Positions 7,273 to 14,843 of a stretch of 23,719 bases of DNA are shown here, piece after piece (the first letter of the stretch is position 1; every line of letters starts with the position of its first letter). The stretch is from an uncultured bacterium. Its GTDB lineage: Bacteria > Cyanobacteriota > Vampirovibrionia > Gastranaerophilales > Gastranaerophilaceae. The position numbers and the translations under genes are program-made. The DNA lies in the NCBI GenBank assembly GCA_902464375.1, contig CABQIM010000018.1, positions 1 through 23,719 of the forward strand, in the 5' to 3' direction. The notes below the pieces were generated by a model. The model did no database searches. It had not been told where the DNA came from and saw only the letters and a list, made by a program, of their open reading frames with translations.

Positions 7273-7280
7273 ACAGAATA

Positions 7281-8519
7281 TTAAGCCAATCTTGCATTCT
7301 TTGGCACAACAGTCACACCACCCTCTGAAACATAGAAACCTCTAGCAATATCAGCCTCTCTATCCACACCAATTTTAGTGTAAGGCGGAATATCAACATT
7401 CTTGTCTATAATAGCTTTTCTGATTTCAGAATATCTGCCTACATTAACATTTTCCATCAATATACTGTCAAAAACTTGAGAATAGCTGTTAATTTTGACT
7501 TTTGGTGAAAGTACACATCGTGAAAGCATACCACCTGATACAATACAACCTTCTGATACCATAGAATTTGTTGCCATACCAACTCTATCACCTTGCTGCC
7601 AAATGAATTTTGCAGGCGGATAATTATAGTTGAAAGTTCTTATCGGCCACTCTTTTGAATACAAATTGAGTTCCGGTTCATAATCCAATAAGTCCATATT
7701 AGCCTGCCAATATGCATCAATACTTCCGACATCACGCCAATAACCCTTTTCTTTAGGAGTCATTCCGGCAAAATTATTTTCGTTAAAATTGTATATAAAG
7801 ACTCTTTTACCTTGCCCCAAAAGCATTGGAATAACGTTTTTACCAAAATCGTGATTTGAATTTTCAATCTTAGCATCTTCATCCAAAGCGTTAAGTAAAA
7901 TTTCTTTGTTAAAAATATAATTGCCCATTGATGCCAAGCACATCTTTGAATTATTAGGCATCGCTTTTGGAGGAGTTTGCGGTTTTTCCACAAAGCCTGT
8001 CAATCTCCAATTATCATCAACTTCTATTATGCCAAATTCGTGAGCTTCTTCTATTGGAATAGGAATAGCAGAAATAGTTAAGTCTGCATTGTTTTCCTTA
8101 TGGAAATCCAACATTTGAGAAACATCCATCTTATAAACGTGGTCGCCGCCAAATACGCAAACGTAATCAGGCTCTTCATCATGTATATGGAATTCATTCT
8201 GGTAAACCGCATCCGCAGTACCCTGATACCAAGCACCGCCGGTTCTCATTTGTGCAGGAACCAAATCTACATACTGATTCAAAAATGGTGATAAAACCCA
8301 CCCCTTAGAAATATGTTTATTTAAAGAGTCTGATTTATACTGAGTCAAAACCTTTATTTTGAAAAAACCGGAGTTTATGAAATTATTCAACACGAAATCA
8401 ATAATTCTGTATCTGCCACCAAACGGAACTGCCGGCTTAGCTCTATCTTGCGTAAGCGGAAATAAGCGTTTTCCTTCACCACCCGCCAATATCATAACCA
8501 AAGCATCATCTATTGACAT
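7281..8519 (-). CDS. glgC: Glucose-1-phosphate adenylyltransferase (ADP-glucose pyrophosphorylase)
   Basis: GlgC makes ADP-glucose from ATP and glucose-1-phosphate, the committed step to glycogen. The 412-residue length is normal. The nucleotidyltransferase domain shows LAGGEGKRLFPLTQDRAKPA near residue 11 and FGGRYRIIDFVLNN. Further on are VFGGDHVYKMD with the metal-binding Asp, EFGIIEVD, the sugar-phosphate site GFVEKPQTPP, SMGNYIFNKEIL, and YWRDVGSIDAYWQANMDLL. The C-terminal part has the hexapeptide left-handed beta-helix pattern (SEGCIVSGGMLSRCVLSP onwards). An AGGAGG Shine-Dalgarno precedes the ATG, and a TATAAT on the minus strand at 8540-8545 is a fair -10 box. No glgA, glgB or glgP is in the window. 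The GH13 enzyme at 18681-20714 is the only other alpha-glucan-related gene here. Confidence 0.97.
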   Translation of the reverse strand: MSIDDALVMILAGGEGKRLFPLTQDRAKPAVPFGGRYRIIDFVLNNFINSGFFKIKVLTQYKSDSLNKHISKGWVLSPFLNQYVDLVPAQMRTGGAWYQGTADAVYQNEFHIHDEEPDYVCVFGGDHVYKMDVSQMLDFHKENNADLTISAIPIPIEEAHEFGIIEVDDNWRLTGFVEKPQTPPKAMPNNSKMCLASMGNYIFNKEILLNALDEDAKIENSNHDFGKNVIPMLLGQGKRVFIYNFNENNFAGMTPKEKGYWRDVGSIDAYWQANMDLLDYEPELNLYSKEWPIRTFNYNYPPAKFIWQQGDRVGMATNSMVSEGCIVSGGMLSRCVLSPKVKINSYSQVFDSILMENVNVGRYSEIRKAIIDKNVDIPPYTKIGVDREADIARGFYVSEGGVTVVPKNARLA

Positions 8520-8539
8520 ATAACCTCCTGTTTTCTCTT

Positions 8540-8545
8540 ATTATA
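8540..8545 (-). promoter_or_regulatory. Possible -10 box of glgC
   Basis: A perfect TATAAT on the minus strand, 20 bases before the glgC ATG. No TGn extension and no clear -35 box. The placement leaves room for the AGGAGG ribosome site on the message. Confidence 0.4.
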
Positions 8546-8623
8546 TTCTAACAAATTTTAACACTGTTTGCACTCATCCATAAGAGTGAGAGAATATTAA
8601 TTCCTAATATGGAAATTTTTATA

Positions 8624-8632
8624 TGCTATAAT
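8624..8632 (+). promoter_or_regulatory. Extended -10 box, likely leaderless start of the 8639 gene
   Basis: TGCTATAAT ends exactly six bases (TTAGTC) before the ATG at 8639. There is no Shine-Dalgarno. This is the third gene in the window with the same spacing. Confidence 0.6.
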
Positions 8633-8638
8633 TTAGTC

Positions 8639-9631
8639 ATGAGCAAGATAAGAAAGCTTTATTATTTTGATAAAAAAAGAATGCAAGAGATGATTTCATT
8701 TCTGAACAATAGGGATGCTTACATAAACCATATTATGTTCAATCCGCTATTACCTCTGCATCACTTATTGCCGCTCAGATTTAAATTTTTACCGGAATCT
8801 TACGTTCTAAAAGATAAAAAAGATATCAAAGGACTTATCACAGTTGCACCATCAAAAAATCCGATAAAAAGATTGGAAATCCAGCGTTTGTTTTTTGAAG
8901 ACAATTGCTATAATGATGCATACGAACTTATACAATTTGCCGTTTCTAAATATAAAGCAAAAGGCGCAATTTCATTTATTGTCAGAATAGATGATAACTT
9001 ACCGGAATTGTTACGTGTGTTTGTCGCAAAATGCGGTTTCAGCAAAATTTCTTTCGAAAAATTATGGAAAATACCGGATACAATAGAATGTGAATATAAT
9101 AAAAAGGATTTTAGAGCATTTAGAAATTCTGATGCACAGACCGTATCTGCGCTATTTAATGAATCCTTGCTGCCACATTTCAGACCACTATTGAGTAGTG
9201 ATACGAAAGATTTTAAAGATGTAATTTTAAAAGGACTTTCATATTTTACAGAGTATAAATTTGTAATGGAAGACAAAAAGACAAAAAATATATCTGCTTA
9301 TATTTCTATCAAGACATCAGACAACAAGAATTACATCCTTGATATTGTTCAATCGTCTTGGGTTGATCCAAATTTCGATTCTATAATAGGTTTTGCTTAT
9401 GAACAAATTAAAAAGCGCCAACAAAACTTCAATATGTTTTTGAAAACAAAAAAATACACCCAAACCGGTGAAAAATATGAACAGATTTTAATGGAACATA
9501 AATTGGAATGCGTTCAGACACAAGTTGTACTGACTAATACCTCTGCAAGAATTATTAAAGATAAAGTCACATCAAAGCGATTTATTATGCTTAACCAATT
9601 TTTAGATGGCGGAGTTAATGTCGCCGGATAA
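8639..9631 (+). CDS. Probable tandem GNAT-fold protein
   Basis: The likely product is a 330-residue protein with two acetyltransferase-like halves. In the first half, an IKGLITVAPS strand, LEIQRLFFED, a helix, AISFIVRIDD and VAKCGFSKISFEKLWKI follow the strand-helix order of GNAT enzymes, including the typical late KCGF turn. The second half begins with FRAFRNSDAQTVSALFNESL, a common GNAT opening, and continues through ISAYISIKTSDNKNYILDIVQ. I do not see a clean acetyl-CoA-binding Q/R-x-x-G-x-G/A loop, so activity is uncertain. An ATG ten codons upstream (8609) is possible, but it also lacks a Shine-Dalgarno and would overlap the extended -10 box; the 8639 start fits a leaderless message. It is divergent from glgC. 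The family call is from pattern only. Confidence 0.55.
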   Translation: MSKIRKLYYFDKKRMQEMISFLNNRDAYINHIMFNPLLPLHHLLPLRFKFLPESYVLKDKKDIKGLITVAPSKNPIKRLEIQRLFFEDNCYNDAYELIQFAVSKYKAKGAISFIVRIDDNLPELLRVFVAKCGFSKISFEKLWKIPDTIECEYNKKDFRAFRNSDAQTVSALFNESLLPHFRPLLSSDTKDFKDVILKGLSYFTEYKFVMEDKKTKNISAYISIKTSDNKNYILDIVQSSWVDPNFDSIIGFAYEQIKKRQQNFNMFLKTKKYTQTGEKYEQILMEHKLECVQTQVVLTNTSARIIKDKVTSKRFIMLNQFLDGGVNVAG

Positions 9632-9665
9632 GAGCAGGTATTATTGTAGTTACCAATTGAAAAGC

Positions 9666-9765
9666 TAATGGTGTATAGGATGCACCCTGCAATTTTTAAA
9701 TATAAACTCGTTTAATTAACGCAATTTTTTTGTTGACATGGTAGGGTGCATCCTATGCACCATTA
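9666..9765. repeat. Inverted pair of REP-like hairpins (BIME or small MITE)
   Basis: Two 25-base arms (9666-9690 and 9741-9765) are inverted copies with 23 matches. They both begin TAATGGTG and are separated by 50 AT-rich bases. Each arm is itself a hairpin: GGTGCATAGGATGCACC is a perfect palindrome with a 3-base loop in the right arm (read on the minus strand), and GGTGTATAGGATGCACC in the left differs by one C/T. The element ends in TA on both sides. It lies between the convergent ends of the GNAT-like gene and sepF. Confidence 0.8.
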
Positions 9766-9785
9766 ACTATGATTAGCCCCCACCC

Positions 9786-9816
9786 TAGCCCTCCCCCACG
9801 GAGAGGGAACGCGCCA
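9786..9816. repeat. Dispersed GC-rich palindromic repeat, copy A
   Basis: On the minus strand it reads GCGTTCCCTCTCC, GT, GGGGGAGGG, a hairpin in an otherwise AT-rich gap. The same 31-base element occurs at 15541-15571 with about four differences. A related CCCTCGCCCC...GGGAGAGGG is at 2269-2410. The rest of the gap from 9632 to 10013 holds the inverted pair at 9666-9765, a CTACGTGCGTAG near-palindrome at 9898-9909 (also seen in the 2271 repeat) and the sepF terminator. Confidence 0.75.
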
Positions 9817-9918
9817 TACTGGTAGTTTTATTTTGAGGCGAAACCTGTAGCTAACAAAACAAACCTGTTGTCCTTACCTTGCAGCCGACCAAATGTCTAC
9901 GTGCGTAGCACAAGAAAA

Positions 9919-9938
9919 AGGATGCTAAAAAGCATCCT
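9919..9938 (-). terminator. Rho-independent terminator of yggS-sepF
   Basis: An 8-bp stem, AGGATGCT with AGCATCCT, and a 4-base loop. On the minus strand it is followed by TTTTCTTG. It lies 75 bases after the sepF stop. Confidence 0.85.
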
Positions 9939-10013
9939 GAAAATCCAACTATCACAAATCAATATATTATTTAAAACTTTTCATACTTCACGTTCGGAAG
10001 TCTAAGCATCTTC

Positions 10014-10526
10014 CTAAAGTGGTTTGTTCCACAAAGCTTCTGAAAATTTGCTTTGCAAAGCACCATTTTCAACAGACAATGAAACATTGCTTGGAGTGAA
10101 AATAAATACCATATCGCTAATTTTTTGAGCTGTACCATTAAGAGCATGAGCAGCACCACAAACAAAGTCAATAGTTCTTTGAGATTGTTCTTTATCTAAC
10201 AAATCAAGATGTAAAATAACAGTCTTTTTGTCAATTAGTTTTTTAACAATCTGAGCTGATTCAGAGAATGAGCGAGGTTCAATAACTGTAACTTCGCCAG
10301 ATTTGTATGAATTTGGATGAGAAACAACTTTTGATTCTCTTTCAAATGAACGTTCTGGTTTGTTATTCACTCTTGTACCATACATAGTATCTAAAGCAAG
10401 AGTACCATCAGTATCATAATCGCCATCACGATCTACTAAATCCATGAATGCGTCGTCTTCATTTCCTTCATTAAAACTTTTAGTAAAAAAGTTTACAAAT
10501 CCTTTTAATCCTTCTGATAATGCCAT
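10014..10526 (-). CDS. sepF: Cell division protein SepF
   Basis: SepF anchors FtsZ to the membrane and shapes the division septum in Gram-positives and cyanobacteria. The N-terminal MALSEGLKGFVNFFTKSF is the expected amphipathic membrane-binding helix. An acidic, disordered linker follows (EGNEDDAFMDLVDRDGDYDTD). The folded SepF domain runs from about residue 78 to 152: EVTVIEPRSFSESAQIVKKL, VILHLDLLDKEQSQRTIDFVCGAAHALNG, then ISDMVFIFTPSNVSLS. Length (170) is normal. The start has a GGAGGAG Shine-Dalgarno and lies 19 bases after the yggS stop. That gene order (yggS then sepF) is conserved in Firmicutes and cyanobacteria and supports the call. It ends in a strong terminator, so it is the last gene of the operon. 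Confidence 0.96.
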   Translation of the reverse strand: MALSEGLKGFVNFFTKSFNEGNEDDAFMDLVDRDGDYDTDGTLALDTMYGTRVNNKPERSFERESKVVSHPNSYKSGEVTVIEPRSFSESAQIVKKLIDKKTVILHLDLLDKEQSQRTIDFVCGAAHALNGTAQKISDMVFIFTPSNVSLSVENGALQSKFSEALWNKPL

Positions 10527-10545
10527 TTCTCCTCCAATTTATAAC

Positions 10546-11322
10546 TTACTTAAATAACTTTCTGCCTATTCTGATGATTGTTGCTCCCTCACGGAGTGCA
10601 ATTTTGTAATCGTTACTCATTCCCATTGACAGTTCCGGAAGCGTAACGTTAAACTCTCTTTCTAACTCATCTCTAAACTCTCTTATATCTTTGAATAGTC
10701 CTTCTATTGTCTTATCATCCACACCTAGCGGCGCCATATTCATCAGACCCAAAACCTCTATTCCGTTTAGAGATAAAATTTCTCCCAATTCAGCTTTCAA
10801 AGTATCCTTGCTAAAACCGCTTTTTTGCTCTTCCCCTGCATTATTAACTTGCAATAAAACTTTCTCTCTCTTATTTAACGAACAGGCTGACTTGGAAATT
10901 GCTTTTGCAACTTTTAAAGAATCTACAGATTCAATAACGTCAAAACTTTTAACAACTTTCTCAACCTTATTTGTTTGCAAATGCCCGATAAAGTGAAAAA
11001 TCGAATTTTTCCTAATTTCATCCGGCAACTGTTCTATTTTTTCAATTGCCTCAATGGCTCTTGATTCCCCAAAATTTCTTATCCCAGCCTGATAGCCTGC
11101 GATGATTGATTTTAGCCCAAAATATTTTGTTACTGCTACTATTTTTACTTTTGAATGTGCTATATCTTGTTTTATCTCTTGAAGGTTCTTTTCCACCTGA
11201 GAAACGTCTATGTCAACATCTTCACCCCATTTTGCAGAAGGTATAAACTCAGTATTACCTTTTTGCAAACATCCTGACAGATTATTCAGGGTGTCATTCT
11301 CGTTTTGTGATGGTCTTAACAT
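10546..11322 (-). CDS. yggS: YggS-family pyridoxal phosphate homeostasis protein
   Basis: YggS/PROSC proteins bind pyridoxal 5'-phosphate and control its free level; no catalytic reaction is known. The PLP lysine is K66 in KIVAVTKYFG. It is followed by FGESRAIEAIEKI, FHFIGHLQTNKVEKVV, LLQVNNAGEEQKSGF, VLGLMNMAPLG and the C-terminal SMGMSNDYKIALREGATIIRIGR, all canonical. The protein is 258 residues, longer than usual (about 230) because of roughly 35 extra polar residues before the first conserved helix. There is no internal ATG that would remove them, and the ATG at 11322 has GGGGAA and GAGGG upstream, so I keep this start. It leads a two-gene operon with sepF. A promoter at 11342-11371 precedes it. 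Confidence 0.95.
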   Translation of the reverse strand: MLRPSQNENDTLNNLSGCLQKGNTEFIPSAKWGEDVDIDVSQVEKNLQEIKQDIAHSKVKIVAVTKYFGLKSIIAGYQAGIRNFGESRAIEAIEKIEQLPDEIRKNSIFHFIGHLQTNKVEKVVKSFDVIESVDSLKVAKAISKSACSLNKREKVLLQVNNAGEEQKSGFSKDTLKAELGEILSLNGIEVLGLMNMAPLGVDDKTIEGLFKDIREFRDELEREFNVTLPELSMGMSNDYKIALREGATIIRIGRKLFK

Positions 11323-11341
11323 TTCCCCAACCCTCTATTGT

Positions 11342-11371
11342 ATTATATACCAGAAGTCATGCCGTGTACAA
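11342..11371 (-). promoter_or_regulatory. Promoter of yggS-sepF
   Basis: On the minus strand TTGTAC (11371-11366) and TATAAT (11347-11342) are 18 bases apart. The -10 is perfect and the -35 shares TTG. It lies 20 bases before the yggS ATG. Confidence 0.55.
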
Positions 11372-11406
11372 GAGTGTATTTGTAACAACTTTTCTGGTTT
11401 TATCAA

Positions 11407-11446
11407 ACATGCCGAAACCCATGATTTACATGGATTTCGACCATGT
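11407..11446. repeat. Imperfect 40-base inverted repeat upstream of the yggS promoter
   Basis: The arms are ACATGCCGAAACCCATG (11407-11423) and CATGGATTTCGACCATGT (11429-11446). They pair over most of their length with one bulge around a 5-base loop. It could be an operator, a repeat element or an RNA hairpin in the tail of the flagellar transcript; there is no strong T-tract after it on either strand. Confidence 0.6.
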
Positions 11447-11520
11447 CTAATATATTAAGTTTTGTAAAGAACAATATGTTTTGTTAACAATTTGACACGT
11501 TTTTATAAAAAATATTTCAT

Positions 11521-11540
11521 AAAAGGCATGCCTTTTTTTT
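11521..11540. terminator. Possible short terminator downstream of flgE
   Basis: AAAAGGCATGCCTTTT is a palindrome (6-bp stem, CATG loop) with eight Ts on the plus strand and TTTTATG on the minus. The stem is short. A wider inverted repeat, TAAGTTGAGAAGTT (11548-11561) against AACTCTTCAACTTA (11616-11629), lies between it and the flgE stop. The 335-base gap from 11323 to 11657 also holds the yggS promoter and the 11407 hairpin; I see no gene. Confidence 0.35.
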
Positions 11541-11657
11541 GAGTCGTTAAGTTGAGAAGTTCGTTTTAAAAATAATTTTAGTACGATTTGCTATTCATTT
11601 TTATTATCTATAACTAACTCTTCAACTTATGCACCTTTCAACCATTCAACTCACCAC

Positions 11658-12995
11658 CTATTGTCCTAAGTATGCCAATGTTTCCATTACGCTACTTGCG
11701 GTTGAGAACACTCTGGAATTCATCTGAATCATCCTTTGCGCAGTAATCATATTTGAAAGCTCCGCTGCGATATCAACGTTAGAACCTTCATAACCACCTG
11801 ATTCTATCGAGCCAAATGAAACTTCGCCAGCCATTCCATAATAAACATCACCGACATCAGCGCCCCATTCCCAAAGGTTATTATTTATAGAAACAAGACC
11901 TTCTTCATTAACCATAGTTGCCAATTCGATTACAAAATTTGAATTTTCTATAGTTGCACCGGTTGCAGAAACATCATCACCACGGATTGTAACGCCTTGC
12001 GGAGTAGTGTATTTCCACTGAACAGTAGATGTTCCATCGAGATATTGAGTCAGGATTGAACCATCACTATAAGTTGCAGCAATAATACCATTTTCATCAA
12101 CTGTTGTAGATTTCAATGTGATTGAAGTATTATAGTTCACCATTTCTTGCAAAGAAACAACCTGATTAATTGTATCAGAAGATTTTTTTGTACTGCTTAA
12201 ACCTGTTTCACCTAGGAAATTACTGGTTGTACCTTCTTCATTAAATTTAATATCACCTGTATACGAAATTTTACCATCCGCAGCCGTAAATTGAACACCA
12301 CCGGTAACACCTGCTGCTTGAATTTGTTGATTGAATGCACCAATTATTTCATTAACAGTAGGATCGCCTTCTGCAATATTCAGCGTTACATTTTTGGTAA
12401 TCGGAGCACCTTGTGCATCTGTTCCGGTTATAGTTGCAGATATATTACCGGCTTTAATATTAGCATTATTTAATTCACTGGTTTTTTTATTGCCAATATT
12501 CGGATCACCCTTTACGGTTGCGCTCAAATTTTTAGGAATTTGAACCGTTTCACCGGAACTTGCATTCGTGTAAGCTGATTTAGCAGCTACAACTTTCATG
12601 CCTGATTGGTTAACAATATTACCTTCGGAATCACAACTAAACACACCATCACGAGTATAGAATAACTTACCTGCTGAATCTTGCACAACAAAGAAACCAT
12701 TTCCGGAAATCATTAAGTCCATATCTCTTCCTGTACTAACAAAATCACCTGATGTAAAATCTCTTGTTATACCGCCGATTTTAACACCAAGACCGATTTG
12801 TTTTGGGTTTGTTCCACCACCATCTTTTGTTGCAGCACTACCATATGACAAGTTTCTTGAATATAATGTTTCAAAAGTCATATTGGCAGATTTGTATGCT
12901 GTTGTATTAATATTTGCAACGTTATTTGCAATAACGTTGATTTGCGATTGTCCGGCATTTATACCGGTACTTGCAGTGTGCAATGCTTGTGACAT
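11658..12995 (-). CDS. flgE: Flagellar hook protein FlgE
   Basis: FlgE polymerises outside the cell into the flagellar hook. The N-terminus MSQALHTASTGINAGQSQINVIANNVANINTTAYK is the conserved flagellar rod/hook signature. It is followed by GLGVKIGGITRDFTSGDFVSTGRDMDLMISGNGFFVVQD, typical of hook and rod proteins. Residues about 150-330 form a variable, Thr/Asn-rich surface region (for example NIKAGNISATITGTDAQGAP). The C-terminus has YEGSNVDIAAELSNMITAQRMIQMNSRVFSTA, the other half of the D0 coiled coil. At 445 residues it is the size of a hook protein rather than FlgF or FlgG (about 260). It has a strong AGGAGG Shine-Dalgarno, lies 64 bases after flgD, and is the last gene of the fliJ-fliK-flgD-flgE cluster. 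Confidence 0.93.
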   Translation of the reverse strand: MSQALHTASTGINAGQSQINVIANNVANINTTAYKSANMTFETLYSRNLSYGSAATKDGGGTNPKQIGLGVKIGGITRDFTSGDFVSTGRDMDLMISGNGFFVVQDSAGKLFYTRDGVFSCDSEGNIVNQSGMKVVAAKSAYTNASSGETVQIPKNLSATVKGDPNIGNKKTSELNNANIKAGNISATITGTDAQGAPITKNVTLNIAEGDPTVNEIIGAFNQQIQAAGVTGGVQFTAADGKISYTGDIKFNEEGTTSNFLGETGLSSTKKSSDTINQVVSLQEMVNYNTSITLKSTTVDENGIIAATYSDGSILTQYLDGTSTVQWKYTTPQGVTIRGDDVSATGATIENSNFVIELATMVNEEGLVSINNNLWEWGADVGDVYYGMAGEVSFGSIESGGYEGSNVDIAAELSNMITAQRMIQMNSRVFSTASSVMETLAYLGQ

Positions 12996-13059
12996 TTATG
13001 TCGTCCTCCTGTTGTTGTCTGGGATTAAAATAAACCTACGCCTCTTAGCCTCTACGTAT

Positions 13060-13539
13060 TTAACTTGGCTCTCTAATTGATGTTACGTAAGCGATTGAAT
13101 AATATTTACCGTCAATCTTAATCTTACCTGTTCCATCTTTGAAACTAGCTTCTGTTACCGTTCCTGACACTTCAGTTGTCTTAGAACTGTCTTTTTCATC
13201 AGGAATTTGAAGCGTAACATCTTTACCAATCATTGAAAGCGTTTGAGTAATTTCTGAATTATAACTCATGTCATTATAAAGAGCAGAAATATATTTAGCA
13301 CAGTTTTCTAAACCTGAATTCATCTGAGTCATTTGTTCTAAAGAAGAATATTGAGCCAATTGTGATAACCATTCAGTATTATCAGTAGGTTGTGTCGGAT
13401 CTTGACTTTTTAGCTGCGCCAGCATTAAGTTCAAAAACATGTTACTATCATTTTTCATACCTGTAGTTCGTTCAGAATTTGATTGATTATATGCTGTTTG
13501 ATTTTGCATTGCTGTTATTGCATTTGATACAGTGCTCAT
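13060..13539 (-). CDS. flgD: Flagellar hook assembly (hook cap) protein FlgD
   Basis: FlgD caps the growing hook and guides addition of FlgE subunits. The conserved N-terminal FlgD region is clear: NMFLNLMLAQLKSQDPTQPTDNTEWLSQLAQYSSLEQM at about residues 33-70. It is followed by SMIGKDVTLQIPDEKDSSKT and a short C-terminal beta part, VSGTVTEASFKDGTGKIKIDGKYYSIAYVTSI, resembling the Bacillus FlgD tail rather than the longer FlgD Ig-like domain of enterobacteria. The 159-residue length is in keeping with this short form. GGAGAG precedes the start. fliK ends 20 bases upstream. Confidence 0.94.
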   Translation of the reverse strand: MSTVSNAITAMQNQTAYNQSNSERTTGMKNDSNMFLNLMLAQLKSQDPTQPTDNTEWLSQLAQYSSLEQMTQMNSGLENCAKYISALYNDMSYNSEITQTLSMIGKDVTLQIPDEKDSSKTTEVSGTVTEASFKDGTGKIKIDGKYYSIAYVTSIREPS

Positions 13540-13559
13540 AACTCTCTCCAGTCTGTTAT

Positions 13560-14840
13560 TTATACATTACCATTTTCTATATTATCTTTTTCGAAGGACA
13601 TCATTTGTTCAAAATCTTCTTGTTCTTTATTCTGCCTGCTTTGATTTTGTTCTTTATTTCCGCCCCTTGAGCCTTCTTGTTCTGTCCAATCTGAATTATA
13701 TTCACTATCTTGAGCTTCATTTAATTTAACCGTCACATTATCGACATTCACTCCGTGAGCCAAAAGCGTTTCTTTTAGTCCATCAAGCCCCTTCATGATA
13801 AGGTTTTTAGCGTCCTGTGTTGCTACCGTAAATTGTGCTGATAAACCTTCTTCTGTATTAATTAGTTGAATAGAAACTTTACCCAGACTTTCCGGATTCA
13901 TTATCAAATTCACTCTTGAACCATTTTGTAGATTTTCCATCTGCTTAGAAATCTGTTCAATTATTTTATCAGATGTTGTCTGAGAAACTTGGCTCGTTTT
14001 TTGTGTCGTTTGCGCAGAAGCTTGTGTTTCCGCTTTTATTTCCGCAAAATCAGATTGAGTATTTAACATTGCTTTAATACCGTGTTCTTCCGGAGTTTGA
14101 TTTTGCATAAAATCATCAGAAGAAGTGTCATCATTAGATGTTTCTACTTCAATTGATTCGATATTCAATTCTTTAAGCGTATCTTCATCAACCAATTCTT
14201 CTAAAGATTTAGCATCTTCAACCTCGTCCGTTTGTACAGCAGGTTTTACAATTGCAACCTCTTCTTCTGCAGCATTATTAATACCAAAATCGCTCAAAAA
14301 AGAATCTAAATCTTTACCGTTCAAGGTAACGCTCAATTCGTCATCAAGATTAACTTCAACCTCATCGGTGTTATCATTATTTTGCAAAATAGCTTGCTGC
14401 GGTTGAATCATATTTTGGATTGTAGAAATAATTGCAGCATTATCCGTTACTTCAGATATCAAATCAGTTGCTTCTGCTGTTTCTGCATTGTCATCCGAAT
14501 TTTCAGGATTAAGCATTGCCATCAAGTCTTGTATATCTTGATAAACATTATCTACAGAAGCTGCTTGAGTAATTTTTTCTCCTGCATTTTTAGCAAAATT
14601 TGAAATATTATTTGTGACATTTTCTTTCATAGAACCTAATGTTCCTTGTAAATTGTTGGGATTGGAACCAGATTGACTATCTTGCATTTTTGCATTTTGC
14701 TTGTCAAAAAGCTGCTTAAAATTTGTACCCTGATTATTTGAGGTTGTTGTTTGAATAGAGCTTTTCAAACCTGACAGATTCTCTGCCAAATTTTGCTGAC
14801 TCAATATATTATTCAAATTTCCAAGTAATGCTTGTGTCAT
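13560..14840 (-). CDS. fliK: Flagellar hook-length control protein FliK
   Basis: FliK measures hook length and switches the export gate from hook to filament proteins. The first 300 residues are disordered, rich in Gln, Asn, Ser and acidic residues, as in other FliK proteins. The conserved C-terminal hook-control domain runs from about residue 320: RVNLIMNPESLGKVSIQLI, EEGLSAQFTVATQDAKNLI, then LDGLKETLLAHGVNVDNVTVKL. The extreme C-terminus is Gln/Glu-rich. Position between fliJ and flgD is the standard gene order. The ATG at 14840 is three bases after the fliJ stop and its nearest Shine-Dalgarno-like AAGG is distant, so it is probably translated by coupling to fliJ. Confidence 0.92.
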   Translation of the reverse strand: MTQALLGNLNNILSQQNLAENLSGLKSSIQTTTSNNQGTNFKQLFDKQNAKMQDSQSGSNPNNLQGTLGSMKENVTNNISNFAKNAGEKITQAASVDNVYQDIQDLMAMLNPENSDDNAETAEATDLISEVTDNAAIISTIQNMIQPQQAILQNNDNTDEVEVNLDDELSVTLNGKDLDSFLSDFGINNAAEEEVAIVKPAVQTDEVEDAKSLEELVDEDTLKELNIESIEVETSNDDTSSDDFMQNQTPEEHGIKAMLNTQSDFAEIKAETQASAQTTQKTSQVSQTTSDKIIEQISKQMENLQNGSRVNLIMNPESLGKVSIQLINTEEGLSAQFTVATQDAKNLIMKGLDGLKETLLAHGVNVDNVTVKLNEAQDSEYNSDWTEQEGSRGGNKEQNQSRQNKEQEDFEQMMSFEKDNIENGNV

Positions 14841-14843
14841 TTT

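Noticed and set aside
12291..12543. Plus-strand frames inside flgE
   Set aside because: They are antisense shadows; the flgE frame is continuous and well supported.
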